Shown: piece by piece, positions 9,521-21,420 of the stretch
How positions within the stretch are numbered: position 1 is the first letter of the stretch
Layout: each line of letters begins with the position of its first letter
Assembly: GCA_900155495.1 (NCBI GenBank)
Contig: FTLJ01000126.1
Coordinates: forward strand, 1 to 44,550
Direction: 5' to 3'
Source of the DNA: Porogramme epimiltina
Taxonomy: Eukaryota; Basidiomycota; Agaricomycetes; Polyporales; Polyporaceae
Length of the DNA: 44,550 nucleotides
Position numbers and translations under genes: made by a program
The notes under the pieces: model-generated
Database searches by the model: none
What the model saw: only the letters and a program-made list of their open reading frames with translations
What the model was told of the DNA's origin: nothing

Positions 9521-12407
9521 ATGTGGGTCCTCAGCACCGATCGCGCTGAGCTCCATTACTTTTCCGACTGCGCCGCCGTCACCGGAGGATACGCGATCTT
9601 GTCCCACACTTGGGTCCAGGCTCCCGCACACGAGCAGACCTTCCAAGACGTCCAAAAGATAACTGAGCAATGCAAGGTCACTGGAGCAACTCCGCGGGAC
9701 TGTGTTGGGGAGAAGATACGCCGGTGCTGCGAGATCGCGGAGGGAGACGGGTACGACTGGATCTGGATCGATTCGTGCTGCATCAACAAGGAAAGTAGCA
9801 CGGAGCTGTCGGAGGCAATCAACTCGATGTTCAACTGGTACGCCCTATCCGAGGTCTGCTACGTCTATCTCGAAGATGTCGAGGATGACGATGATCCGGA
9901 TGACGAAGACTCGGATTTCCAAAACGCACGATGGCACTCTCGGGGGTGGACGTTGCAAGAGCTCCTCGCCCCCGCGTTCGTCATTTTCTTCTCAAAGGAG
10001 TGGGTGAATATCGGGACAAAGTACGACCTCCGCGTCCCTCTCTCCCGGCGCACGTCGATCAATGAGGAATACCTCACTCGCAAGTGGGACTTCCGAGTAC
10101 ACGCGTCGATCGCGACGCGCATGAGCTGGGCTGCCGAACGCAAGACGACGCGGGTGGAGGACGAGGCGTACTGCCTCCTTGGACTGTTCGACATCAACAT
10201 GCCAACGCTGTACGGGGAGGGTCGACATGCATTCCAGCGGCTGCAGGCGGAGCTCGCGAGACAGAGCACGGACGCGACGCTTTTTGCTTGGGGCGCCTGC
10301 CACCACTCCAGTGACGATGAGCGGGAACAGGGACCTGTGTCTCAAACTCATCGCAGCCACAACCCAGATAGCCCGTATATATTTATATTTGCTCCCTCGC
10401 CGAGTCGGTTTACCGGATGGTCGAGCGCGTGCTTGGCCCCGTGGACACCCTCCCCGGCAGGTCCACCGACTCCACCAAATACCCGAGCTGGGCCGGATGA
10501 GAAGGTATGTGCGGTGTGCATTGTACGCAACTTGTTCCTACCTCATATCCGAATAAATAATCAAATAGCACAAGGGCAGAGTGTCTAGCCAAGCTCACGA
10601 CGACGTTCCCCTATTTGACGTCACCTCGCGTGGCTTGAAGTGTCACTTCCCAGTAGCCGAAGTCAATGGGGTTACCATCGCTATCCTCCCATGCAAGAGG
10701 AATAGTGAACGCCTCGGACTCCTCCTCCATCCACCTCCGAACGACCAGACACAGGGCCTATCCCGCAAGCTCTACTACGTCTCGTGGAGATTTCGTAAAC
10801 CAACTGGATCCGGGTACAATCTCATGAGGCTGGCCTGCCTCGGCAGCGACGACGGCAACCTGCGCTTCCGCGGAAAGCCCGTCTCTGCTACCTGGCGCGA
10901 TATCTATATCGCCGCCCACCCGCCCACGACCGGACGGAGAGACGGCGCCCACCTCCTGCAGGGGTTCGTTCCAGACGTCGCGCCCACGGTGTTCCGGATT
11001 CCTCGGACGCTAATGCAGACGTTGGGTGCACTCGAATTCTTCCCCATCACCGCTGCAGTATCCTGGGATCCGGCGTCAAAGGACATGATGTGCTTGGACA
11101 TCCAATCCACTCAATTGTCGGAATATGTCTGTATCCTTCTCGGGACGTGCATGAAAGTCTCGACTGAGGGCCGCCCGTGTCACTGGGCATGGGCAGAACA
11201 GCGCCATAGTGCGACGTGGGGCCAGCCCCCGACAGAATATGTTCATGACTGTGCGACGGATCACATCAAGGGCTGGCCCCACCTCACGCGCAGATTCGGG
11301 GCCATTGAACGCACGATCCGTCTTGTATTCACGCCCTGCATCCATGCACCGGAGTGGAGGCTGGTTCTCGGCCTAGAGCTCGTTGGGAGTGTTTACGACG
11401 CGATGCAGAGGAATGCAAACATTCGCCTCCCGCCTCCCATTAGTTTCCAGAATGGACGTGTCAACGCCGCGGCATCTGGAACAGGCCTTACTAGCGACAT
11501 ATGGAGCTCCACGCCGGTGTCCACTCGTTCGTTCTCGCACCGGCCTCTCTCCGATATGTCTGCACAGCCCGCCGCTGCTCCCAGAACCGACCACCTACAT
11601 ATCACCCACCGTTCCAGCGAGGCGAGCTCCGGTAACTCCATTGCTAAAGACCTCTGCTATCTGTCCGTAACCAACGAACACCCCGCCGGCCGCGGAGAGG
11701 CGCACAAGGTGACAATTTCCGAGGCAAACACCAGCACTAATGTAACGGACGCCATCAGCGACTTACGCCGCGAGATGCGCGCCATGGATGACGCTCATCG
11801 TCGCGAAATGCACGAAATGGAGGAAGCGCACGGCGCGCAGACCCGCGAGTTGATCCAAATCATCAAGAGCACCCGCGCCGAAGTTGTACAGTTGAGGGGG
11901 CCACTCAACGTGCAACACGACCCCCTCACCGACAACCGCGCGACGGGCGAAACTGAAGAATCACACGAGCCAGTGCGCGGGACGGACGACGCAGAAGAAT
12001 CGCGCGGGCGAGTCCGCGCGACCGGTGGAGTGGAAGAATCGCGCGCGACTGCGGGCGCGCCCCACGCGCTCCGCGAGGCAAAGCAAGAATCGCTCGCGCC
12101 AGAGCATATTGCTCTCGCGGGTGGGGCTTACCATCCAGAGAAGAGCACAGGTATCCCAACCCCGGTTAGTGAGATAGACGAAGCTGCACGCGAGCCTCCG
12201 TGCGGGAACGTCAGACGTTCAACGCGCAACGCCGTGCGTGCACCACGGACTCATATTGCGGAGCCTGCACCTGCACCTGACGCTATTGAGAACCCCAAGC
12301 CAGCGCCTCGCAAGCGCCCCAAGACGGAGGATGCGGCGAGCCCGAGCCAGCCCGGGGCCAAGCGTAAGAGGTTGAATGTGTCTACGCGGAAGCGAAGGTA
12401 TGTATGA
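9521..12407 (+). CDS. HET-domain protein 2, with C-terminal basic (NLS-like) tail
   Basis: Exons 9521-10504 and 10569-12407, 64-bp phase-0 intron (GTATGT...AAATAG), 940 aa. The HET domain shows GGYAILSHTW, WIDSCCINK (Asn replaces the Asp of copy 1) and RGWTLQELLAP, followed by the DEAYCLLGLFDINMP extension and the second conserved module. The tail is the longest of the family: a heptad-like segment (MRAMDDAHRREMHEMEEAHG...), three 13-residue repeats with core EES (nt 11940-12056), and a Lys/Arg-rich end with RKRPK and AKRKRLN and TRKRR clusters that looks like a bipartite nuclear localisation signal. Nuclear targeting is an inference and is specific to this copy. Confidence 0.88.
11940..12056 (+). 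repeat. Three 39-nt in-frame repeats in HET gene 2
   Basis: Units 11940-11978, 11979-12017 and 12018-12056 each encode a 13-residue unit with a Glu-Glu-Ser core flanked by Arg and Thr/Gly residues. They are diverged but keep the frame. They lie between the coiled-coil-like segment and the basic C-terminus. Confidence 0.7.
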
Positions 12408-12740
12408 TAATATTTTGATTTACTTGAATGGCACTCATCGAGCATGGCTAGTTCCTCACGCATTGCGAAAATGAAGGGAGCCTAACGTAAGCTGCCAGTC
12501 GAAGTCGAAGCCGCCTTGTTTCCATGTATAGATACTGCGAGTCAAATGTCATTCCATTCTTCCACAGATAGTGCCCGATTAGATGAATATGCATCCGGCT
12601 GACGCAGTTACCGCAGGGCATACCTATGGATGTACTGTAGCTTCAATGGGCCTATATACATACATATACCCTGACTAATCGCTCTTGTGAGTTCCCCTCA
12701 CGTTTGTGGATGTGAGTTCCCCATCCAAAGCCCAAAGGTA
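12408..12740. other. Intergenic stretch downstream of HET gene 2
   Basis: No gene seen. Contains the presumed 3' untranslated region of HET gene 2 and AT-richer sequence; nothing else stands out. Confidence 0.4.
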
Positions 12741-13010
12741 AGTCCCCCATGCGACAGAAATGAGCACGGCGTGATCGTTGGCCATGGTAGGAGGCGTACA
12801 AAGCAAAATCTCATCCTGAATGAATGGGTATGATTAGTGTGGAGAGAAAGGGAAGTGGAGGAAGCACGCACCGAAACAATCCCATCTACCAAGATCACCT
12901 TAGTTGCCGTCCCAATCCTATACGTCTGCTCGAACTCTGTGCGATGTGTTGTAAAGTAGATGCTTGAGATAGCGCGATCATAAGCTGCGGGGGCTCGTAC
13001 CCCTGAACCG
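12740..13010 (-). pseudogene. N2 minus-strand fragment, copy 1
   Basis: One of a family of minus-strand fragments of an unidentified gene. On the minus strand an exon-like frame (EFEQTYRIGTATKVILVDG) is followed by a good donor GTGCGT and, about 55 nt on, an ATTCAG acceptor, after which a frame reading CTPPTMANDHAVLISVAWGT continues. Shared with the copies at 20.6 and 22.5 kb are ATGCTTGAGA...ATGC near 12960, CGCACCGAAACAA near 12870 and GAGCACGG near 12762. I do not recognise the family. Confidence 0.45.
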
Positions 13011-15040
13011 CGGCAAGAGGCAAGTGCCCGGGGCGTGCGCGCACCCAGAAGGGCGGCAGGTTTATAACTCACGGCCCTACCTATTCGAAGGTCAGGGGCG
13101 TTGGCCGCGACTCGCAGCACCGTGCAGTCGCCTTTACGATACATTTCCGTCTCTATTTCTCGGCCCCCACACTACTCTACTACACAACACTCCACACTAA
13201 TGGCGAGAGCGCCGCCTGGCCGGCGGGGGCGTCCCCCGGGGCGCGTGCCGCGCCCTCCGCTACGTACAATTCTCGGCTTTTGTCCAGCGACCCCCTCGTC
13301 GCCCGCACCCCGTAGCTACCCTATCGCACATGCCTACCATAGGGCTCGGCCCTCAAGGGCAATAAACACGGATACCAAAAAAAAAGCTGCGGGGGCCTGG
13401 CGGCCGCAGCGTGCATGCCAGTGCGAAGGGTGGATGGAGATAAGTGTACGGGCCGCGGCGAGTCGGTGTTGTAAACGTGCTCTATCTCCTTGGGATGAAG
13501 GCAAGTTGTGGGGTAGAAGCTATAGAGGGGTGGATAGACAATTCAGGGAAGCCAATGTTGTCGACTGGGATGGGAGCCAGGCTGAGCGAGGCGAATGCAT
13601 TACGTATGCGAGGAGGGTGTATGAGGCCTGCGAGTGGGAGGTGAATTCAAAAACGTAAATGACAGGTGTGTAGCTCACCGAAAGGGTCGACAAGCCTGTC
13701 TGACGGAGGGCTATATCAGTGGCTTGTGGCCGTGGTCAGCAGGATCAGTGACAGTTAGTCAGGGGGTGTGCAGGCGAGGGTGAGAGGTCGTCGGACGGGA
13801 GGCAGACGTCGATAGGCCCATGCGAGGACCCCAGTCGACGTCCATGCGCACGGTTTGCTTCTGTCAGCTCAAGACCGGCACTTCGAGTTCCTTTTGCGAC
13901 CCCGAAGACACCGAGGGCCCCGGCACCTCAAGCTCCGCCAATCACGAGGGCATCTCCTGCTCCGGACATCGACGAGCTCCTCCGTGCTCTAGCCCTGCCC
14001 ATACTGCCCACTGGCTCCTCGCCGCCCAATAAGGGTCTGCCTGCCTCAGCCACCCGCACCAGGGAATCTGCCTTGAATGCGATGGTCGATTCGCGAGCAC
14101 GGCCTCTCCTGTGCCTGTCTGCGTGGCTGTCCATGAACGTGGCAGGCCTGACGATCCAGTCTGCGAATCTCCAGCCTGTCCTGCCGTGGCAGGTCCTGTG
14201 GGTCCTTCCACCTCGCAAGCTGCTATCCCCATGTTCGGAAAGTGTATCGCCATATGGCATCAATATATTGTACCCCCAGAGAATTGACATCGGAGGTACA
14301 TTGCGATCCCCGTACCCTTACTCGGGGCCATTGCATATGACGTGACGTGTTGTGTATTATCCCGGCCAAACTGCTCGTACATGCGGTGCCATACATTTGT
14401 GTTCGAATGCGCCTGCTTGAATGATCGACGGGAGCGTGGTAGCTTGCTTGTTTCTGTAACTTTGTTCGCGATTAGTTGACGCAACCGCGAGTCAAAAGAG
14501 CGAGGATCGTGGCGCACCGTATTCTTTCTCTGTATTGAACCGGTTGGGCCCTCGAGCAGGACTCTATACACGCCGTCCTCGGAAACAGCTATAGAAATCA
14601 GGGTCAACATGTATTCAATGGAGTCGTTCATAGATTACACTCACAGCTACACAGACTCGCCAGCTGTGATCACAGCCACAGCAGCTACTCTCACACTCCG
14701 TACTGAACTCCATCAGAGGAACGCCCATCCTCCAAAATCGGGCTGTAACGGCGGTGATAGTGGCGGGCGCAAATAGGGGACGCCAATGGGCGAAAATTTC
14801 GCCTCAATGCACCGTGCGAGCGTACGCATGCTCAAGCGCAAGCAGTTTTGTCAATGCTAAGGGCCAAGGCGGGGGACGGGGCGCGTTGAGACCAGGGGTA
14901 GAAGGGGTCAAAAGGAGGGCGACGTACCTACGCGAGGCGGCGTGTGCGCTGTGTGTCATGAGGAGCGCGGCGGAAATATCCCCCTGCGCGCACGTCAGAC
15001 GACTTCAAGCTGTGCGCGCAGACATGATTGGGTGAAGGCT
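13010..15040. other. 2-kb region without a recognisable gene
   Basis: Holds several modest open frames on both strands, none with a recognisable domain. The two best are a minus-strand frame of 123 codons at 14260-14631 (starts MNDSIEYMLTLISIAV) with protein-like composition, and Pro-rich plus-strand sequence at 13880-14340 (PDIDELLRALALPILP in one frame, then broken). Either could be a gene fragment or a piece of a transposable element. No inverted or long direct repeats were noticed. Confidence 0.35.
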
Positions 15041-15135
15041 GCGACAAGAATCGCACTGTGAATGTGGGGAATAGATCAACACAGTGGAGGAAGACGTACC
15101 CGAAAAGATCGCTCCTACACCGCTCGCCATATAAC
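15040..15135 (-). pseudogene. Possible N2 fragment, copy 2
   Basis: Short stretch with the GGAGGAAGACGTACCCGAAA motif near 15085 that resembles the intron-donor side of N2 copies 1, 3 and 4. It is too short and diverged for a firm call. Confidence 0.25.
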
Positions 15136-15359
15136 TCTCTACGGCCGACCCCTCCAGCATGGCATGCTATAGATACGCGTTTAGATGGTTGGCGTTGACA
15201 AGGGAGTGGCTGTGGGCAACGGAACGGGGGGAGGGAGCTGCTGAACATCTAGGACGGCGGGGAAGGCTGTTTGTGGGAGGGGCAACATTTGGTAAGCCCA
15301 GCGGCAGGGGATGGGGAGCGCATCATTAGGTTGGGATATACAAACACTCACCGGTAGGC

Positions 15360-15930
15360 GTGGGGCGAAAAGCGTTATTGAGCGGACTGGAGCATTGAGG
15401 ACGACGATCGGAGCGCGTGAGAAGCATTGTATTGGTGCACCGTACAGGGGACACTGACTGGAGTCGTGGCCAACAGGCTGGGTGGACGCACGGCCGCAGC
15501 TGAGAGACGAGGAGGAAGACGTCCGCGAGGGCCCGGGCAAACCAGGCATGGGCGCTAAAACCGCAATCAACTCCCGGGCCGTCGCGCGCCTCAACCACGC
15601 ATCCGTCGCATCGGGGTTTTCGCTTTCCTTCCTCACCGCCGTCAACGTCAGTCGGATCCAAGAAGCCCTCCAGCCATATGCCCCAGTCCACCTCGAGAAT
15701 AAAGTTAGTGAGGGCCATACCACCCTCGGCCTCGCTCCTCTCCGGGGGCCATCTTCGCATCTGTCTATCTCAATCACCACCGGCCCCCTGTACATGTCCT
15801 GACCGCCGTCCACTGGCAGAACCAGTCCTCCAATTGGATGTGTTTCATCCGTACTATGATTTATGCACTGCATTCTCCTTCCCTAGCAATAAGGCTGTCT
15901 TTTCAAGCCGCTGCGATCACTGCCCGCGGT
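15360..15930 (+). repeat. M1 upstream module, copy d
   Basis: Best-preserved M1 copy. Landmarks: GAGGAAGACGTCCGCGAGGG near 15511, GCCCTCCAGCCATATGCCCC near 15665, CGCTCCTCTCCGGGGGCC near 15734, AACCAGTCCTCCAATTGGATG near 15819 and CTGCGATCACTGCCCGC near 15910. The minus strand is open from 15873 to 15181 (230 codons); the plus strand also has an open frame (15482-15802). Which strand, if any, was coding cannot be decided by eye. Confidence 0.6.
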
Positions 15931-16410
15931 ATGCCAGCGTTAGAGCCATTGCGCTTGCGACGCAGTACTTTGTGTTCGTCAGTGCATTTTTTGCTTTATC
16001 ATGAAGCCTTGCTAAATCGACCCGGCTGAAGTACCTCCGAATATGCACACTCTCCCACAGCGGCGCTCCTCGCGTCCAATATTAGGCCTCGGACGAGTGT
16101 GCAAGAGCGGTCGACTCGCGCCATTAGGCACGGGGCGCTGTGCTGTTCTATAAGGTTCGATACGATTAGAGCCACATACTGGCCCGCATAGCATTTCCCC
16201 GCCTTGTATTGTCCAAACTGCTTCCGCGCGTGGGCTATGCGATGGATGCCCTTATACAAGTATTCCAGTGGCAATGCTTTGCTCACCTCTCAAATCAGGG
16301 AGACTCTCCTTGGACTTACCTCGTGTCGACATCCGTCGCTTTCTCTACACCCACACGGTTCCACTCTAGCAGCCTCTGCGGGATATACAACGACTTTTTG
16401 CACCATCCAA
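15930..16410 (+). promoter_or_regulatory. Promoter/leader block P of HET gene 3
   Basis: Shares GTGTGCAAGAGCGGTC near 16100, GGCACGGGGCGCTG near 16128 and CACCATCCAA before the leader intron with the other P blocks. More diverged than blocks 2 and 4. Confidence 0.45.
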
Positions 16411-16465
16411 GTAAGTTGATATGGCCTTTCTGTCAACCCCTTTGCCAACCGCTCCAACCCTAAAG
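16411..16465 (+). other. 5' leader intron of HET gene 3
   Basis: 55-bp candidate intron, donor GTAAGT, acceptor CCTAAAG, ending 8 nt before the ATG at 16474. The usual TAG acceptor has become AAG in this copy. Confidence 0.6.
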
Positions 16466-16473
16466 TCGGCACG

Positions 16474-19124
16474 ATGTGGGTCCTTAGCACAGCTCGCGCC
16501 GAGCTACGCTACTTTTCCGACTGCGCCGCTGTGACTGGAGGATACGCGATTTTGTCCCACACTTGGACCCAGGACCCCGCAGGCGAACAGACCTTCCAGG
16601 ACATCCAGGACATCATTAAGGTGTGCAAGATCACAGGAGAAACCCCACGGCACCGCGTTGGGGAGAAGATACGGCGGTGCTGCGAGATCGCGGAGGGAGA
16701 CGGGTACGACTGGATCTGGATCGACTCGTGCTGCATCAACAAGGAAAGCAGCACGGAGCTATCGGAGGCGATCAATTCGATGTTCAACTGGTACGCCCTG
16801 TCCGAGGTCTGCTACGTCTATCTCGAGGACGTCCCCCACACCGACGATCCGTACGCCGAGGCGTCGAAATTCCAGACGTCGCGATGGCATTCACGTGGAT
16901 GGACGCTGCAAGAGCTCCTCGCCCCCGCGTTCGTCATTTTCTTCTCGAGGGAGTGGAAGAACATTGGGACAAAATATGATCTCCGGGTCCCTCTCTCCAG
17001 CTGGCGGTGCACGGGAATTAACGTGGAGTACCTCACGCGCGAGTGGGACTTCCGAGTCCACGCGTCGATTGCTACGCGCATGTCCTGGGCAGCGACACGC
17101 AAGACGACTCGGGTGGAGGACGAAGCGTACTGCCTGCTCGGACTGTTCGACATCAACATACCGACAATGTACGGGGAGGGTCGACACGCATTCCAGCGGC
17201 TGCAGGCGGAGCTGGTGAGACAGAGCACGGACGCGACGCTTTTCGCCTGGGGTAGTTGCCACTACTCCAGTGACGATGAGCAGGAACAGGGTTCTCTGTC
17301 TGAGAGTCATCGTTCCCACAATCCGGATCTCCTGGACATATTTCTACTTGCTCCCTCGCCGAGTGTGTTTATCGGATGGTCGAACATACACTCCTCCCTG
17401 TGGACACCCTCCCTGACAAGTCTATCGACTCCGCCAAATTCACTGCCCGATGGCAAGGTATGTGTAATGCACTATATACGCAACCCGTTCCTACGTCGTA
17501 TCTGAATCAATGCGCCACCAGCCTAAGGACAGCCAGCCTAGTCAAGCTCACGACGAGTTTCCCTCGTTTGAGGTCACCCCGTATGGCATGAAGTGCTACT
17601 TCTCAGTTGCCCAGGTCGACGGGGTCACCATCGCTGTCCTCCCATGCAAGCTGAACGGTGAACGTCTCGGACTCTTCCTCCACCCAGCTCCAAACGATCA
17701 GACCCAGGGCCCATCCCGCAAGCTCTACTACGTCTCGTGGACATTCCGCCAACCAACTGGATCCGGGTACGGGGTCAAGAGGCTGGTCTACCTCGGCGGC
17801 GACGACGACAACCTGCGCTTCCGCGGAAAGCCCGTCGCTGCCACCTGGCACAATATCTACATCTCCGCCCACCCGCCGACGACGGGACGGAGAGACGGCG
17901 CCCATCTCCTCCAGCGCTTCCTTCCCGACGTCGCGCCCACAGCGTTCCGGATTCCTCGGATGCTAGTGCAGACATTGGGTGCGCTTGAGTTCTTCCCCGT
18001 CACCGAGACGATATCCTGGGACCCGGCGTCGGAGGATGCAGTGCAGTTTGGGTGCCTGTCTACTGTTATATCAGAGTTTGTTGGCATTCTTCTCGGGACG
18101 TGCACGAAGGCGTCGACTGAGGTGCAGCTGCACCACTGGGCATGGGCAGATCAGCGCCATAGTGCCACATGGGGCCACCCCTGGCCAGAATACGTGCACG
18201 ACTGTGCGACAGACCACATCATGGACTGGCCCAACCGCACACGCGAGTTCGGCGATGCGGAGCGCACGATTCGTCTCGTGTTCACCCCCTGTACGCACGC
18301 GCCAGAGCGGACGCTCGTACTCGATCTTGAGCTCGCTGGGAGCAGGTACGATGAGATCCAGCAGAAAGTGAAAATCCATCTCCGGCCGCGTGTGAAGCTT
18401 CCACGGCTTATCAGCGCCCCGGAGCCGTCCGCTTCAGGTGGGGTGGCTCTCCTCCAGCGGCCCGCCTCACCGTCTTTCACAGCTGACTATGTGTACATTG
18501 TTGTTCTTAGCCATAGCAGTTCCTACCGCCTTCCCGTCCAGTACAAACGACGATCTCCACGCGGAAATTCCAGTCGCCGCGGTGCAGAACTCCAGTCGCG
18601 ATCATGAAATACAGGACCTCAAGAAGCAGATTCGCCGCTTGTCGAATTTGCTAGAGAGTACTTGCAGGGAGCTGGAACTGTCCGGCGTCCTCCTCAATCG
18701 TCCCCCCTGCAATGAACATTCCCCCACTCCAACAAGTCCCTCGGGATTTGCACGGAGTAATCTCCCGCCCATGTCCTCTCCGCAACACTCCCAAGCTGTC
18801 CCCGGTGCCCATCCCTCGATACAGCAAGCTACTACTAAGTGGACAGCCATTCCCTCACGTTACGAACACGAACTACCGCTGCGTCGGCTTCAGACGTTGT
18901 GGCAGCTCGTCATCGGGCCTTGTGAATACTTGCAGACAAGACTGGGCGTTGCCTCTTGGCCTGTGCTGGAGCGAGTGCGGGGCCGCATTCTCGCCCATAG
19001 CAGGACACTCTTGTGGTCAGGATGGATTGGGTACTCTTTTCGGGATCGTTGCATCTGCCTTTCGGTCGGCGTATGGCTTGTAGCATGTGGCGTATATTGG
19101 GTTGTAAAGGTCAATATATTATAA
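16474..19124 (+). CDS. HET-domain protein 3, with C-terminal membrane segment
   Basis: Best model: exons 16474-17457, 17522-18437 and 18511-19124, giving 837 aa. Intron 1 (GTATGT...ACCAG) is at the family position; a second acceptor six bases later would also keep frame. Intron 2 (73 bp) has a weak GTGGGG donor but a CTGAC branch site and TTGTTCTTAG acceptor, and it restores the frame that carries the heptad-like segment (IQDLKKQIRRLSNLLEST). Without it the protein stops at 18607. HET motifs (GGYAILSHTW, WIDSCCINK, RGWTLQELLAP) and the second module are intact. The last ~25 residues (CICLSVGVWLVACGVYWVV) form a hydrophobic segment at the extreme C-terminus, like a tail anchor. This is unique in the array. 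Confidence 0.82.
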
Positions 19125-19600
19125 TGCTCATTAGATGCCCCGCCTTTCCTCAGACACATCTGAGCACTTCTCCCGTCCAGACCAGCGATTGTATGATAAT
19201 ACCATGAATTCTTCGACACGTGAGGCTTGCTTAACGACAAGACACCAAGACCTCCTTCGCATATCTATGCTAGACACCAGTGGTCATGTCGTAGGGCGCT
19301 TGCGCAGACGACACTTCATGACACTAGTCTAAGCGAAGCCTAAGCTTGTTCGTTCGGCACGCATTTTTTGAAATTTGGTGATCGAGTTTGTGATAAACGG
19401 GTCCAAATTTCCCGGAGAATTTATGATATTTATGCATCAATAGCTAGGATTGTACACCCCGCTAGTATCCACCATCTCCCCAAGGGTACTCTCGCATGCT
19501 CTGCGCGGCAACATATCTAGACAGCCTCGCCCGTTTGCCACACACACACCCCTCTCCCCAAGAAGAGCTGCACCTCTGTCACACCTCCTTACCACAAGCT
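19125..19600. other. Intergenic stretch downstream of HET gene 3
   Basis: No gene seen. AT-rich around 19360-19450, with a CA-rich run at 19540-19555. Confidence 0.4.
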
Positions 19601-19601
19601 C

Positions 19602-19814
19602 CTCCTAAACCCTTCCGCCGTCCGCAAAATCCCTGGAAACAGACCTCTCACACTCGCGGAGAAGATCCTGTACAGTCATACCTACAAGCCGGAATGGAAC
19701 ACCACCGATGGGATTCAGCGTGGAGAGACGTATTTGTAACTCAGTTCGGAGAGGGTGACCATGGAGGATGCTTCTGCACAAATGCCATTGCATGTTCACA
19801 AGTTTATCACTTGA
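19602..19814 (+). pseudogene. Aconitase (aconitate hydratase) N-terminal fragment
   Basis: One frame reads VRKIPGNRPLTLAEKILYSH, then DGIQRGETYL, a TAA stop, and then in the same frame SSERVTMEDASAQM before a second stop near 19813. This matches the N-terminal part of mitochondrial aconitases (RPLTLxEKILYxHL, then YLxLxPDRVxxQDAxAQM). Only about 70 codons are recognisable out of a family length near 780, and the iron-sulphur cysteines are not present. It is a decayed gene fragment with no similar sequence on either side. Confidence 0.72.
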
Positions 19815-20590
19815 CGCATGGCCATTCATGCGCATATACATCGTACTAGTTTCTTCGAAACCGACTACTAAAGAACACTTCGTCGGAACCGTTGAAGCGC
19901 AACCGTACTCACTCAAACTCACTTTTCGAAGCCGACGTACGAAGCACTCCTTACTCTTGGACAATGGATTGACCTGCGCGGCGCGTCAATCTCAGATTGA
20001 GACCACGCAGAACAGAGACACTCACGGGCTCAAGAACGGCCATGGCGAAGGCTCCGGCCATAACATGCACCGCACCTCGCTCGCGCGCGCAGCGGATACC
20101 ATGGGCGAACGGACACCCCCTTCAGAAGGGGACGCTGATAGCTGGCTGTGTGCACCTCGACGAGCGCGTTGAGCCCAAAAAGTTCGCAGCCTGGGTGTTG
20201 AGAGCACTGCTTACGGAAAGACGTTAGTACTGCGCGACGCTAACGAGGCTCGCGCTGCACGGCTTACTCGTAGTGGTTGCCTATGGTGATAGCGCGTGTT
20301 CATCGACGTCTGCAGTTCGCTGCGGTGCAGCTTGGTGGAGTGGAGGTCGATGGCGGCGTGAGCTGTGGGCCGCACCGGCGGCACTGCTACGTGCGGACGG
20401 CTGCTCGAGGGCTCCAAGAGCCCTAAATGCAGCGTGGTGGTGCGTGGTGGGCCCGAGCATGGTGGACCGTGGTGGGATTGATCTTTTGAGTTTCAAAGCC
20501 AGAGAGGAGCGTGTCGCGGGGCGGAGCGGCAGCGGCCATAATCGGGAGGTGCATGAGCGCGGCGGGAGCATCGTATTGGATTGAGGAGCT
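19815..20590. other. Region without a recognisable gene
   Basis: Short overlapping frames only; nothing matches a known family. GC-rich low-complexity sequence occurs around 20320-20470. Confidence 0.35.
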
Positions 20591-20875
20591 CGATGCAATC
20601 ATGTATGATCGAGATGGCTCTATGACAGCATGACGGACTGAGCATGGCCAGAAACGAGCTGGAGTGGGGAGACGTACGGAGACAGCCCGTGTAGCCAACA
20701 CCATCTCATCTATCGCCCGTTCCTCGTGGTGCGCCGCCCCCTACGCCATACTACAGCGTACTTGGTGAGTGCTTGAGACAATGCGGCTTGAAGCGATGGC
20801 AGCTGTAGAGCGAAACTTGCTAGTGGCAGAGGCGATGCGCAGACAGGCTGAAGGGTCCACGGGCAGAGGGAATCT
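20590..20875 (-). pseudogene. N2 minus-strand fragment, copy 3
   Basis: Aligns with the 22.44-22.74 kb copy: TGAGCATGGCCAGAAA near 20639, a minus-strand donor-like GTACGT near 20676, and GTGCTTGAGACAATGC near 20770 followed by GAAACTTGCTAGT near 20811. The minus strand has a short frame (AIDEMVLATRAVS) at the donor side. Identity of the parent gene unknown. Confidence 0.4.
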
Positions 20876-21004
20876 TGTTAACAAGGTGGCGGCGACGCTT
20901 GGTTCTGGAGAAGGCCTATACGACTGGGAAGGCGAGCAGACGGTGCGGAGGCTGGAGTGGGGGTAGGAGGCACGTGTATCGTGCATACAGGGACATCGGT
21001 GCTA

Positions 21005-21418
21005 CAGCTGTTTGCGAAATTCGTGTCCGGGCGCCTTTCGCAAGTCGCGCGTCGCGCGCGAAAAAATCCGAAAATCCGAAAAATGGATGTCGTGTTCAAG
21101 GCCTTCCTGGGCAGCTAGAACCAGTTCAATGGACCACAAAGTATAGGAATGTTATGTAGGGCACGCACTAGCATAATCTCTACAAGCACGCCAGCACCTG
21201 CTGTCTGACATTCACGCTTCTCGAAATCGTACATCGTGTCGCCCGCTTTATTTATTCGGAGCCCCTTCTCGCAATGCGTGTGCCTCTAAGGGTTTGGGAC
21301 GAGTTTATGTGGGCCCCCCTGATACGAGCTTGCTCCGAAAAGACTTACACGTCATCCAACACCAGTAGTATTCCGCGACTTGCAAAAGGCGCCCGGACAC
21401 GCATTTCGCAAACAGCTG
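21005..21418. mobile_element. TA-flanked inverted-repeat element (Tc1/mariner-type MITE)
   Basis: 414-bp element with terminal inverted repeats of about 45 bp and only two mismatches. Both ends begin CAGCTGTTTGCGAAAT when read inward, followed by CGTGTCCGGGCGCC. It is flanked on both sides by TA (21003-21004 and 21419-21420), as expected for a Tc1/mariner target duplication. No transposase frame fits inside, so it is non-autonomous. It abuts the second deaminase pseudogene and appears to have inserted into it. Confidence 0.85.
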
Positions 21419-21420
21419 TA

